The notes: generated from the letters alone by a model not told the origin. A stretch of 32,683 nucleotides of DNA from an uncultured Geobacteraceae bacterium (GCA_903958085.1 CAJBRY010000134.1:1-32683); one strand, 5' to 3'; positions 17,518 through 25,434 are shown, counted from the stretch's first letter. Program-made: numbers and translations.

Positions 17518-18702
17518 TCATTCCCCAGCTGCCTTCAGGTTGTAGACCGGCTTCAACTTGTCAGTAACTGTGACCGTCTCCAATAGGTACTTTTCAATTT
17601 CAGCCGGGTCTTTGTAGGCGAACTTGCTTTCGTCAAAAGTCTCACGGTTGATAGAGGTGGAGAAAATCCCCTGCATGGACTTACTAAAATCAGCCAAGCT
17701 GTACTCGCCCTTATCCAATTTACGAAACATCTCCTTACGGCTGCTCTTTCGTCCTGCCCCGTGAGGAGCGGACTTGTTGTAGCTGTTATTGCCCTTGCCA
17801 ATGCCGATAATGATGCCGTCAGACATATTGAAAGGAATAATCACCTGTTCTCCTTCATGTGCAGAGATGGCACCCTTGCGGATAACTTGATCTTTTTTAG
17901 CGATATAGTTGTGTACGCTTTCAATGACCTGGCTTTCGTCGAACCGAAGCCCGAAAAACTCCAGAATGGTTGCCAGCATGAAGCGCCGGTTGTAGCGGGC
18001 ATAAGCCTGAGCAATAGTTGCCCAGTGCATATAGCGTTCACCACCGGCCGCGAGTGGAAGGTATTCCATCCCTTTTGGTACGCTCATTCCCATTTGTTTT
18101 GTTATGCTTGCGGCCATTTCCTGAAAATGTTCCGCTATCCGCTTACCCAGATTGCGAGAACCTGAATGAACAATCAGACGGTAACTAGCATCATTTTCAG
18201 ACTGACCTATCTCAATGAAATGATTGCCACCACCGAGAGTTCCAAGCTGCATAAGAGGGGGAAGGTGTCTACCAATCTTTTCGCCCTTATAAAAGTCATC
18301 TTCAGTATGTTCGCAGAGTGAATTTGCCGCCTTGCGTAGTGTATCGGGAACCGGCACCTTGTCAAAGAAGCTTGACTCTTCCCTCTGATTCATGCCGAGC
18401 GGAATTCGCTCACGGATGAACTGATCCAACCCCTGGAAATCTATTTTCTGTATTCCGGAAAGTGGGACGGATGCCACACCACAACCAATATCAACACCGA
18501 CAATATTCGGAATGACCGCCTGACGGAATTTGCCGGTAAATCCGATGACACAGCCAGCTCCAGCGTGGGCGTCGGGCATGATGGATATAAGGCCGTGCAA
18601 CGCATGGTGGTGGGCAATCAGCTTTACCTGTTCGGTGGCAATTGGGTCCAGACTGTCAGCGTGTATCTGAACCGGGCATTCATTTTTCTGTACGTTGAAC
18701 AT
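17518..18702 (-). CDS. rtcB: RtcB-family RNA ligase
   Basis: This enzyme joins RNA with a 3'-phosphate or 2',3'-cyclic phosphate to a 5'-OH end using GTP and Mn2+. All key residues are visible: D71 and C74 in VGVDIGCGV, H161 in GGGNHFIE, H179 in IVHSGSRNLG, H264, and the guanylated histidine H314 in APHGAGR. It is 394 residues, near the normal RtcB length, and no break is seen. No archease, rtcA or RtcR-type sigma-54 activator is in the window. It is instead downstream of a zinc-ribbon protein, an orphan and a PPP phosphatase, divergent from a WYL regulator. This arrangement suggests RNA repair after damage, for example by tRNA-cutting toxins. The 167-bp gap upstream could hold a separate promoter; I see no gene in it. 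Confidence 0.92.
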   Translation of the reverse strand: MFNVQKNECPVQIHADSLDPIATEQVKLIAHHHALHGLISIMPDAHAGAGCVIGFTGKFRQAVIPNIVGVDIGCGVASVPLSGIQKIDFQGLDQFIRERIPLGMNQREESSFFDKVPVPDTLRKAANSLCEHTEDDFYKGEKIGRHLPPLMQLGTLGGGNHFIEIGQSENDASYRLIVHSGSRNLGKRIAEHFQEMAASITKQMGMSVPKGMEYLPLAAGGERYMHWATIAQAYARYNRRFMLATILEFFGLRFDESQVIESVHNYIAKKDQVIRKGAISAHEGEQVIIPFNMSDGIIIGIGKGNNSYNKSAPHGAGRKSSRKEMFRKLDKGEYSLADFSKSMQGIFSTSINRETFDESKFAYKDPAEIEKYLLETVTVTDKLKPVYNLKAAGE

Positions 18703-18869
18703 AAGAGATTCCCGTCTATTACTTCAAAATGACTATCCCTGCCCGTCCCAATCAATCAAGCCTCTTGCAATGAGTGAGCAGATGTGGCCCGCGATACTTT
18801 CCCGCTTCTCTCTCTGGCTTTCTTACAACTCCGTAACCGAGTACTTTACCTCTGCAACATCTGAAATGA

Positions 18870-19883
18870 CTACTGTTTATGTTTGAATTTGTAAGCCCGT
18901 TTGATCAGGACATTGACCAGGGCTGAGTTAAAGATTTTCTTTCGGTCGAGGTCAGGTGATACCATCTTGTCAAATTCCAGCTGAGCCTCTTCGATTTTGT
19001 CATGCAGCAAGTCAAAGATATTGTCCTCGTTGATCCCCTGATCGACCAACTCCGGAAAATACTGCCCGATATCGTCCATCATCACCCGTGCAAGACGGCT
19101 TGCTTTGGATTCGTCTGTTATGAGATTCATGATCATATCCTCCTTGATAGTCGGCACGGTTTCCGGTGCCAGAGCAAAGCTCACATTATTCTTACATACA
19201 GAGAGCACGGCTTCTTCATCGATCCACTTTTGGAAGATCAACTCCATAGCGTCCAGATTAAGTGCCACCAGGTACCCAAAGTCCGGCGGCTGGTTGATGA
19301 ATGCGCCGTTATCGATCTGAATATGCGGCTGATCCAATGACTCCTTGATGTAACCGGCATTCTTTATCCGGTGGCCGCTAACGATTATTCTCCCAGGTAT
19401 TTCGTTGTTACTGATGAAACCGCCATCGCCCCAGAGCATTGTTTCCGGAGTGGTTTCAGTCACTGGGTTGTCCTTGTTCATATCAAGCCCGGCATGAACG
19501 AAGATGAATCTGCCATCTTCAAGTATATATGGCAGTCCGATGAGGAATTCCTTGTAACGATCCGGCAGTTCAGCGGGTGTTTCGATCCCGAAGCTCCGTA
19601 ACGTGACGGCCCCATAATCCTTAACGTATCCTGGAAAAGGCTTTTCACGAATATCAAAATGACTGATAAGCATGTCTTCGTGGTTACCGCGTAAAGGACG
19701 TATATCGAAACCGACATCAATCAATTTAAGAATGATATCCAAGACCCCCTTGCTGTTCGGACCTCGATCCACATAATCACCCAGAAGGTAGATCCGGTCA
19801 TCACGCTTCATATCGAGACGTTCCAGTAATGCACGAAACGTCTTTGCTCCGCCGTGTATATCACCTATGGCATACCTGCTCAT
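18870..19883 (-). CDS. PPP-family metallophosphatase with C-terminal extension
   Basis: This is a two-metal phosphatase of the PPP type (bacterial Ser/Thr phosphatase, PrpE/ApaH-like). Motifs are GDIHG (7-11), GDYVDRG (35-41), RGNHE (65-69), HAG (130-132) and SGHR (169-172), all intact. The catalytic domain ends near residue 225; relatives are often 220-250 residues long. About 110 further residues, mostly helical and charged, form an extra C-terminal region I do not recognise. A strong AGGAGG ribosome site lies seven bases before the ATG, and the gene follows the 245-residue orphan by 21 bp. The substrate could be a phosphoprotein, a dinucleoside polyphosphate or an RNA end; the nearby RNA ligase makes the last worth considering, but this is inference. 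Confidence 0.85.
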   Translation of the reverse strand: MSRYAIGDIHGGAKTFRALLERLDMKRDDRIYLLGDYVDRGPNSKGVLDIILKLIDVGFDIRPLRGNHEDMLISHFDIREKPFPGYVKDYGAVTLRSFGIETPAELPDRYKEFLIGLPYILEDGRFIFVHAGLDMNKDNPVTETTPETMLWGDGGFISNNEIPGRIIVSGHRIKNAGYIKESLDQPHIQIDNGAFINQPPDFGYLVALNLDAMELIFQKWIDEEAVLSVCKNNVSFALAPETVPTIKEDMIMNLITDESKASRLARVMMDDIGQYFPELVDQGINEDNIFDLLHDKIEEAQLEFDKMVSPDLDRKKIFNSALVNVLIKRAYKFKHKQ

Positions 19884-19904
19884 TCAAATCCTCCTGCGGG
19901 GCAA

Positions 19905-20642
19905 TTAAATCCTGTAGTCCGGCTTGGCAATTACCAGATCCGCCTTTGAAATTCCAGCCGGTTGTGATGGAAGATGCGTAATCTCTGTAATGCCTGCATC
20001 TCTCAATACTGTCCAGGTGAAGTCCTTCTCGATGATGGTTCGTTTTGTAGCAATCACCTTGTCACCCACGACCATAAATCCGAAACTCAGCGAACCGAGC
20101 TGCATTCTAGGGCGGGGCTCCATGCCGATTACCGGATATAGAGTGATGTTCGACTCCTTGGAGGCTGTTTGCAGGGCTTTGACAAATGCCACCAGCATTG
20201 CTGTGGCACCTTTTCCGAACTGATAGTCGTAAACTCCTGTATATGAAGAAATGTCTTCCTTTGTCTCCTTACCGCCAGGCTTCGGGAATATGAATAATGA
20301 AATGCCGACTTCAAAGCGATCACCCTTATCCCGCAGATAGGGAAACGGTATAAGCAGCCCATCGAAAGAGTTCTTGAGATAGTGGGGTATCGCAATACTG
20401 GTGAGGATTATGTTTACCTCCATCGCCGCATTAACCTGATCACGGTTGCAATCTGGCGGCTGCAGCTTGATGCCCATGACCTCGACTTCGTCGCACTGCA
20501 TTACCAGGCCATATTCAAGCGAATTGTTCTCGGATTTCAGTCCGACGATTCCATACGGCATCAGATCCCGTATTTCCTGAAACAGTTCACTTTCTACGGG
20601 AACAAGATGAACATCACCTTTCGGTGTAGTTATGATTTGCAT
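19905..20642 (-). CDS. Hypothetical protein, 245 residues, in the rtcB-phosphatase operon
   Basis: I do not recognise this family. The protein is soluble, with no signal peptide, membrane segment or Cys cluster. It looks like an alternating alpha/beta protein with a central stretch VGISLFIFPKPGGKETKED, a glycine-containing GVYDYQFGKGATAMLVAFVKAL helix region and a C-terminal LGSLSFGFMVVGDKVIATKRTI strand pair. A GGAGGG ribosome site sits just before the ATG. It lies 14 bp after the zinc-ribbon gene and 21 bp before the phosphatase gene, so it is almost certainly co-translated with them. Its coding quality and tight spacing say it is a real gene; its role must be sought with the phosphatase and RtcB. 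Confidence 0.8.
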   Translation of the reverse strand: MQIITTPKGDVHLVPVESELFQEIRDLMPYGIVGLKSENNSLEYGLVMQCDEVEVMGIKLQPPDCNRDQVNAAMEVNIILTSIAIPHYLKNSFDGLLIPFPYLRDKGDRFEVGISLFIFPKPGGKETKEDISSYTGVYDYQFGKGATAMLVAFVKALQTASKESNITLYPVIGMEPRPRMQLGSLSFGFMVVGDKVIATKRTIIEKDFTWTVLRDAGITEITHLPSQPAGISKADLVIAKPDYRI

Positions 20643-20656
20643 AAACCCTCCCTAAA

Positions 20657-21031
20657 TCAGCAGATAGCTCCAGTGTCAGTAGCAGTAATTTTACCGTCCT
20701 TGCATTTTGGACAACGTTTCCCGACAGATTCCTTAATTGACTTTACCTTCTCGCTTCCGCATTTTTCACAGACTCTAGTATCTCGTTCGAGATCAAGCGA
20801 AAACTGGTGAAGACAATCGGAACAATAGCAATTGCTCAGGAAGCCAGTACGGTTCATACATTCTTCATGGGTGGCATCTTGCCCAATAACACTATAGACT
20901 GTGTACATTTCTCCAGGATGTGAACAAATAATTCGTTTGCCGTCATCGTCAGTGACATACATGATTCCACCCCATCCACCGGGAAGTCTGAAATCACATT
21001 TGTTGCATCCAAATTGATAAATCTTCGGCAC
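20657..21031 (-). CDS. Cys-rich zinc-ribbon protein, first gene of the rtcB-phosphatase operon
   Basis: A 124-residue protein with twelve cysteines, mostly in CxxC knuckles: C9/C12, C36, C58, C68/C70/C73 (CYCSDC), C88/C91 (CEKCGS), C107/C110 (CPKCKDG) and a terminal C124. This pattern fits two or more zinc ribbons and suggests nucleic-acid or protein binding in the cytoplasm. The start is a GTG at 21031 served by a CAGGAG site nine bases away; a nearer ATG is in another frame. It is the promoter-proximal gene, divergent from the WYL regulator with 140 bp between them. I do not recognise a named family. A sensor or adaptor role for the operon is possible but not shown. Confidence 0.78.
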   Translation of the reverse strand: MPKIYQFGCNKCDFRLPGGWGGIMYVTDDDGKRIICSHPGEMYTVYSVIGQDATHEECMNRTGFLSNCYCSDCLHQFSLDLERDTRVCEKCGSEKVKSIKESVGKRCPKCKDGKITATDTGAIC

Positions 21032-21171
21032 TACACATCTCCTGAATCTATATTGGCATCCTGTGGTGCCAGAATACCAAGCTACCTACCCCAAGTAGCG
21101 TCATATGTTCTGTTTTTTTCTGATAAAAAATCTGTTAGGGTGTTTTTTATATCATCACAGCGGGGTGCACC
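21032..21171. promoter_or_regulatory. Divergent regulatory region with three inverted repeats
   Basis: Between the leftward zinc-ribbon operon and the rightward WYL gene are three inverted repeats. They are TGGCA-N8-TGCCA (21054-21071), GCTAC-N9-GTAGC (21081-21099), and an imperfect TGATAAAAAA / TTTTTTATATCA (21121-21154) in an AT-rich stretch. WYL regulators commonly bind inverted repeats in their own divergent promoters, so these are candidate operators. A TATAGA on the minus strand near 21047-21052 could be a -10 for the operon. I cannot assign a convincing -35 on either strand. Confidence 0.5.
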
Positions 21172-22137
21172 ATGGCAGATCAACTATTTTTCGAGCGTTT
21201 TATCTGGTTTGATGCGCAGGTCAGAAAGGGCAGGCACCCAAGTGCTGCAAAGTTGGCAGAGCAGTTTGAGATATCCGGCAAGACGGCGCAACGCAGCATC
21301 GAATATTTTAGAGACCGTCTTAACGCCCCACTCGAATATGATTCATCTCTAAAGGGCTATTATTACGTTGATAATAGCTTTGAACTGCCTCTGATGAAGC
21401 TGTCTGAAGGGGAGCTGATGTCACTTCTGATTTCCCGCAAGTTATTGAGCGAAGCCTCGACAGGGAGACTGGGAGAAGAACTCGCCGCTGTAGCAAAGAA
21501 GCTTGGTGGTCTGCTCTCAGCGCACATGCCGGGCTCTGTTGATCCGGAGCAGGCGTTCTCATTCCGCTGGAATCAGTTTCATCCCAGTGACAGCATTAAT
21601 TTTAAGCAGGTATCAACCGCCCTCCTGAATAGTCGATGCCTTTCGATCTGCTATTATTCTCCCAACAGTTCAGAGTGCACTATGCGGACAATCGAGCCGC
21701 AGCATATGGTTAATTATATGGGGACATGGCATGTAATCGCCTGGTGCAGGATGAGAGGTGAATGGAGAGATTTTCTGCTGTCTAGGATGTCGATGGTGAT
21801 TGTGGATGATGAGCTATTCGTTCAGCATCCACAGCAGGAATGGAAACCGCATCTGACGGAGACATTCGGTATATTTCAGAATGCGGAATATTTTGATGTT
21901 ACTCTAAGATTTTCACCAGAGCGTGCAAAATGGGTGCGTGGGGAATTGTGGCATCCCGAACAGAAGGAAGAAATTCTGGATGACGGTTACTATCAATTGA
22001 CAGTGCCGGTGTCTCATCATGCGGAGATAATGATGCAGGTGCTAGGGCATGGATCTCATGTGACTGTTGTCGAACCTGAATGGCTCAGGAAAATGGTTGC
22101 CGATGAGGTCGGGAAAATGGCGAATTCATACAACTGA
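21172..22137 (+). CDS. WYL-domain transcriptional regulator
   Basis: A 321-residue regulator with an N-terminal winged helix-turn-helix (residues about 1-70; SAAKLAEQFEISGKTAQRSI is the recognition part). A WYL domain follows (about 145-215), recognisable from ICYYSPNSS, QHMVNYMGTWHVIAW and RDFLLSRMSMV. A C-terminal WCX dimerisation region ends HHAEIMMQVLGHGSHV. The ATG has a GGGGTG ribosome site. WYL proteins sense ligands, often nucleic acid or nucleotides, and control defence or DNA/RNA-damage genes. Divergence from the zinc-ribbon/orphan/phosphatase/rtcB operon makes that operon the likely target. A truncated paralogue lies at 16140-16330. Family call is firm; target and ligand are inferred. 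Confidence 0.9.
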   Translation: MADQLFFERFIWFDAQVRKGRHPSAAKLAEQFEISGKTAQRSIEYFRDRLNAPLEYDSSLKGYYYVDNSFELPLMKLSEGELMSLLISRKLLSEASTGRLGEELAAVAKKLGGLLSAHMPGSVDPEQAFSFRWNQFHPSDSINFKQVSTALLNSRCLSICYYSPNSSECTMRTIEPQHMVNYMGTWHVIAWCRMRGEWRDFLLSRMSMVIVDDELFVQHPQQEWKPHLTETFGIFQNAEYFDVTLRFSPERAKWVRGELWHPEQKEEILDDGYYQLTVPVSHHAEIMMQVLGHGSHVTVVEPEWLRKMVADEVGKMANSYN

Positions 22138-22507
22138 AAAACTGCTAGACAATTCTGGACTGATTAAGGTTTTCAGTATCATTTAGGAAGTTGCACATAA
22201 AATGATTTTTTCGGTATTTAAGAATATTTTTTGGGGCATTTTTAGGGGCATGTACAATTTATAAATAATTATTTATGCCAATATTTTATACGGTTATACA
22301 ATCAGTTCAACTCCGGCTCCGGCCGGCTACCAGATTTCTGATCAGGTATGACATTTTTTCAAGGGGAAAGGCAAGGAGATTTGGTGTGTTTTGATTTTAG
22401 AAAAAATTCGCTACCATTTATCTAAGTTTGCATAGATATAATCTTGTGGTAGTGTCTCTATCGAACTTCAACAAAGAAAATTATAGAATCCATTCCGGAG
22501 GTGCTTA
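22138..22507. other. Gene-poor spacer before the chemoreceptor
   Basis: I find no gene here. The left two-thirds is AT-rich, then a short GC-rich patch holds CCGGCTCCGGCCGGCTACC near 22315-22334. A TATAAT at 22437-22442 is a plausible -10 for the chemoreceptor gene, but the matching -35 (CCATTT at 17 bp) is poor and there is no good sigma-28 pattern. The chemoreceptor ribosome site GGAGGTG is at 22497-22503. No hairpin followed by a T-run marks the end of the WYL gene. Confidence 0.4.
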
Positions 22508-24541
22508 ATGTTTAAAAATTTAGGAATTGGTGTAAAAATTCTGAGCTCAATTCTAGTGGTCACATTCTTTTCCGTAGTTATGGCGATTGTGTCGTTAGGC
22601 AAGCTTGCTACTGTCTCTAATGTTACCGACGATATTGGTATGAACGGTATGCCGCATATGCGTGACCTGTCCATGTTACGTAACAGGGTTGATACTTATC
22701 GCCGATCTGAGCTGCAGTTTTATCTGAAAAACTCAGAGGCTGATTTCAAAAAATACGCTGACCGCATGGTTAAAATGAAGGAAGAAATAAAAGAGGCAAA
22801 GAATGCTTTTGCTAAGCGAAATCCCACGACTGATGAAACAAAGCTTATGGCATCTTTTGACGGGGCATGGCTTGAATATACAGATACAGCTCAGAAAGTT
22901 TTTTCTCTAATTCAGGAAGGAAAAGCTGATGATGCACAGAATGTTACTAGAAATGAAGGGAAGAAAGTCTACGATAAGGCCAATCAGTTTTTGATAGATC
23001 TTCAGGATTACAATCAAAAAGAAGCTGATACCGGGATGGCTAAAGCGCATGAGGCGACATCAACGGCACGTGTCTGGGTAATATCGCTTCTGCTGATGGG
23101 TCTCCTTATTGGTGCTGTTTTAGGAGTGCTTACCTCAAGAGCAATTGCCTTACCAATCAGAAAGCTTGGAGCAGATGCCGAAGAGGTTGCCACAGGCAAT
23201 TTGGAAGTAACGGTCGATGTGAGAAGAAATGATGAAGTTGGCCTGCTCGCTCAATCATTTGAAAGAATGATCAATAATCTGCGTGAAATGATAGGTACTC
23301 TATCAGATTCATCCAAGCAGATTTCCGATGCATCAGTTGATATGCAGACAAACGCAGGATCAATGGCTAATGGTGCAGAAGTTGTTGCTGGCCAAGCAAT
23401 TACAGTGGCAACTGCAAGCGAAGAAATGTCTGCAACGTCCGGAGATATTGCCCAAAACTGCATGATGGCAGCCGAAAGTGCTTCTCGTGCGAACTCTGCC
23501 GCCTTTCATGGTGCCGAAGTAGTAGAAAAGTCCATTCAGGTAATGCATCGAATAGCTGAGCGGGTGCAGTCGTCGGCAGCAACTGTAGAATCTCTTGGAA
23601 ATCGCTCGGATGAAATCGGTGCAATTGTAGGAACCATTGAAGACATTGCTGATCAAACAAACCTTCTCGCACTTAATGCCGCAATCGAGGCGGCTAGAGC
23701 CGGTGAGCAGGGACGAGGATTTGCTGTAGTTGCTGACGAAGTCAGGGCACTTGCTGAGCGTACCACCAAGGCAACCAAGGAAATTAGTAACATGATCAAA
23801 ACCATTCAGCAGGAAACAAAGAGTGCCGTTATTGCGATGGAAGAGGGGGTTTCTGAAGTTGAACAAGGCACTCAAGAAGCCGCACGTTCAGAACAGGCTC
23901 TTAAGAATATTCAAGAAGAAATTAACGCCTTAAACCTTCAGGTACAGCAGATAGCGACTGCAGCGGAAGAGCAGACCGCAACAACAAGCGAAATCAGTAG
24001 CAATATTCATCAGATCACCGATGTTGCTCAAAACAGTGTTGAAGGGTCTCGAGTAACTTCAAAAGCGGCTCAGCATCTTTCCCGTCTTGCGGATGAACTT
24101 CATAAAGTGGTTGGACAATTCAAGCTTTCAGACAGTGGCAAGCTGATTGAATGGAGTCGCAGCTATAGTGTGGGAGTCACCCAGATGGACAATGAACACA
24201 AGCGGTTGATCGAAATTATAAACAATCTCTACGCTGCCATGAGAGCGGGACGGAGTGCCGATGCTGTCGGTTCGGTTTTAGATGAACTGATTGAATACAC
24301 GAAAACTCATTTTGCCCACGAAGAGAAGCTTATGCAGCAAACTAACTATCAAGACTACGATGTCCAAAAACGTTGTCATGTTGAATTGGTAAATCAGGTG
24401 CTTGAAATCCAGAAGAAGTTCCGTGATGGAACTGCGCTTGGGCAGGAAGTAATGACTTTTCTCAAAAACTGGCTGATAAATCATATCCAAGGACTGGATA
24501 AAAAGTACGGTCCGGTTATGAATAAAAAAGGGATAAAATAA
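22508..24541 (+). CDS. Methyl-accepting chemotaxis protein with C-terminal bacteriohemerythrin domain
   Basis: This is an inner-membrane chemoreceptor, 677 residues. TM1 lies at about 12-35, followed by a four-helix-bundle periplasmic sensor (about 36-185) and TM2 at about 190-210. A HAMP domain (about 212-265) leads to the cytoplasmic signalling domain, with the CheA/CheW-contact hairpin [43 protein letters not shown] near 375-420. After the methylation helices comes a bacteriohemerythrin domain (about 548-672). Its di-iron ligands are all visible: H in MDNEHKR, H and E in THFAHEEK, H in KRCHVEL, and H plus D in [11 protein letters not shown]. The last domain binds O2 and probably makes this an oxygen or redox receptor. 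A GGAGGTG ribosome site precedes the ATG. It stands alone, with no che genes nearby. Confidence 0.93.
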   Translation: MFKNLGIGVKILSSILVVTFFSVVMAIVSLGKLATVSNVTDDIGMNGMPHMRDLSMLRNRVDTYRRSELQFYLKNSEADFKKYADRMVKMKEEIKEAKNAFAKRNPTTDETKLMASFDGAWLEYTDTAQKVFSLIQEGKADDAQNVTRNEGKKVYDKANQFLIDLQDYNQKEADTGMAKAHEATSTARVWVISLLLMGLLIGAVLGVLTSRAIALPIRKLGADAEEVATGNLEVTVDVRRNDEVGLLAQSFERMINNLREMIGTLSDSSKQISDASVDMQTNAGSMANGAEVVAGQAITVATASEEMSATSGDIAQNCMMAAESASRANSAAFHGAEVVEKSIQVMHRIAERVQSSAATVESLGNRSDEIGAIVGTIEDIADQTNLLALNAAIEAARAGEQGRGFAVVADEVRALAERTTKATKEISNMIKTIQQETKSAVIAMEEGVSEVEQGTQEAARSEQALKNIQEEINALNLQVQQIATAAEEQTATTSEISSNIHQITDVAQNSVEGSRVTSKAAQHLSRLADELHKVVGQFKLSDSGKLIEWSRSYSVGVTQMDNEHKRLIEIINNLYAAMRAGRSADAVGSVLDELIEYTKTHFAHEEKLMQQTNYQDYDVQKRCHVELVNQVLEIQKKFRDGTALGQEVMTFLKNWLINHIQGLDKKYGPVMNKKGIK

Positions 24542-24601
24542 ATTGAAATATCAACTATAATGACAATATTTCAGAACTAGATACTACTCCAAATTACAAT
24601 A

Positions 24602-24638
24602 CAAAGGCACTTTGGTCTAATCGTTCAGAGTGCCTTTG
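24602..24638. repeat. Perfect 10-bp inverted repeat after the chemoreceptor gene, possible terminator
   Basis: CAAAGGCACT (24602-24611) and AGTGCCTTTG (24629-24638) are perfect inverted copies separated by 17 bases. The position, 60 bp past the chemoreceptor stop, suits transcript termination or 3'-end protection. The long loop and lack of a T-run afterwards make it a weak intrinsic terminator on the plus strand. Confidence 0.45.
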
Positions 24639-24703
24639 CAAATTTGAATATTTCAATCGATATTTATGAAGGCATTACAGATGACGGGGGCGTGTGTGCA
24701 AAT

Positions 24704-24717
24704 CCCCCCAATGGGGG
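24704..24717. promoter_or_regulatory. C/G-tract palindrome, possible operator
   Basis: CCCCC-AAT-GGGGG, inside TCCCCCCAATGGGGGTAGG, is a compact palindrome in otherwise AT-rich DNA, 220 bp before the Rrf2 gene. Its C-tract/G-tract form resembles operators of the CsoR/RcnR/CstR family, which sense metals or persulfide. No such regulator is in the window, so this is a resemblance only. Confidence 0.35.
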
Positions 24718-24896
24718 TAGGTGGAAAAATATTTGATGGGGAAGGGGCGTAGTCTGTAGCTCTATCATTTTGCGTAATTGTCGGGCTGAAATCGATTTAC
24801 ATTTGGTACGGATATTTATGGTTCTCTATTGATTTATGAAGAGGAATAAGGGGTTTTGATATATTGCTGCATAGTTGCAAAAATGGTTATAAACGC

Positions 24897-24937
24897 TTGA
24901 CATAATTAGTTACATTGTTTATCTATATAAATAATAG
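24897..24937 (+). promoter_or_regulatory. Promoter and operator of the Rrf2 regulator gene
   Basis: TTGACA (24897-24902), a 17-bp spacer and TATCTA (24920-24925) form a near-consensus sigma-70 promoter. A 15-bp palindrome CTAT-N7-ATAG (24923-24937) overlaps the -10 and start site, and a similar palindrome precedes cysK. The predicted start leaves only about 8 bases before the ATG at 24940 and no ribosome site is visible, so the mRNA may be nearly leaderless. Confidence 0.65.
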
Positions 24938-24939
24938 AC

Positions 24940-25401
24940 ATGATAACAAAGAAAACTAAATACGCCTTTAAGGCGCTTATACATCTTGCAAAGACGCCGA
25001 TTGGACAACAAGTCCTAATCGCAGATCTTGCTAGAGATGGGAATATTCCAAAAAAATTTCTGGAGTTTATTTTACTTTCTTTGCGGAAGGGTGGTTTACT
25101 GCTCAGTAAAGTCGGCAGAGGTGGCGGTTACTATCTGGCTCATCACCCTAGCAAGATAACAATTGGTTCGATTGTGCGCATACTTGAAGGTGATATTGCT
25201 CCGGTTCAGTGTCTCAGCACAACCAACTATGCCCGTTGTGAAGAGTGTAATGATGAAAAGACCTGCGGAATTAGACTGACAATGGCGGATGTAAATGTAG
25301 TTCTTTCAGAAGTTATGGATAGTTTAACACTGGCAGATATGGTCGATCGTAGCGAAGCGGAACAGAATAGATTAAGCAAAGTGGTCGATTTCAGTATCTA
25401 A
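24940..25401 (+). CDS. Rrf2-family transcriptional regulator (CymR/IscR-like) upstream of cysK
   Basis: A 153-residue Rrf2 regulator. The winged helix-turn-helix fills residues 1-80 (opening MITKKTKYAFKALIHLA, with VGRGGGYYLAHHPSKI as the wing). A dimerisation helix follows. Between about 88 and 110 lies a Cys cluster, C-L-S-T-T-N-Y-A-R-C-E-E-C-N-D-E-K-T-C-G. IscR-type members use such cysteines for an Fe-S cluster, and CymR-type members control cysteine synthesis with CysK as partner. cysK starts 57 bp downstream, which favours the second role, though the cysteines leave Fe-S or thiol sensing open. Both upstream regions share a CTAT-N7-ATAG palindrome, fitting autoregulation plus control of cysK. 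Confidence 0.9.
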   Translation: MITKKTKYAFKALIHLAKTPIGQQVLIADLARDGNIPKKFLEFILLSLRKGGLLLSKVGRGGGYYLAHHPSKITIGSIVRILEGDIAPVQCLSTTNYARCEECNDEKTCGIRLTMADVNVVLSEVMDSLTLADMVDRSEAEQNRLSKVVDFSI

Positions 25402-25419
25402 TTTTTTTAGCATATATGT

Positions 25420-25434
25420 CTATAAAATCTATAG
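25420..25434. promoter_or_regulatory. Candidate Rrf2 operator upstream of cysK
   Basis: CTATAAAATCTATAG is a 15-bp palindrome (CTAT-N7-ATAG) in the 57-bp gap before cysK. It matches the palindrome over the Rrf2 promoter (24923-24937) at 11 of 15 positions, including both arms, and neighbouring bases (TCTATA, CAT) also agree. It is a likely binding site for the adjacent Rrf2 protein. Confidence 0.55.

Larger units (their letters stand above)
24542..24939. other. Gene-poor spacer between the chemoreceptor and the Rrf2 regulator
   Basis: No gene is visible in these 398 bases. The spacer holds a 10-bp perfect inverted repeat (24602-24638), a C/G-tract palindrome (24704-24717) and the Rrf2 promoter at its right end, each listed separately. 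The stretch 24730-24890 is AT-rich with no further structure I can defend. Confidence 0.5.

Noticed and set aside
18703-18869. Possible small gene between the phosphatase and rtcB
   Set aside because: Minus-strand frames are interrupted (one reading has a stop after about 17 codons), no start with a ribosome site is seen and nothing is recognisable.
21055-21072. Sigma-54 promoter (TGGCACCACAGGATGC on the minus strand) for the zinc-ribbon/rtcB operon
   Set aside because: The GG and GC elements are 11 bases apart instead of the strict 10, and no sigma-54 activator such as RtcR is nearby.
22305-22336. tRNA 3'-end-like text (TTCAACTCCGG ... CTACCA) that could be an integration site
   Set aside because: The T-arm does not pair, four extra bases separate it from an acceptor-like end, and no integrase is present.
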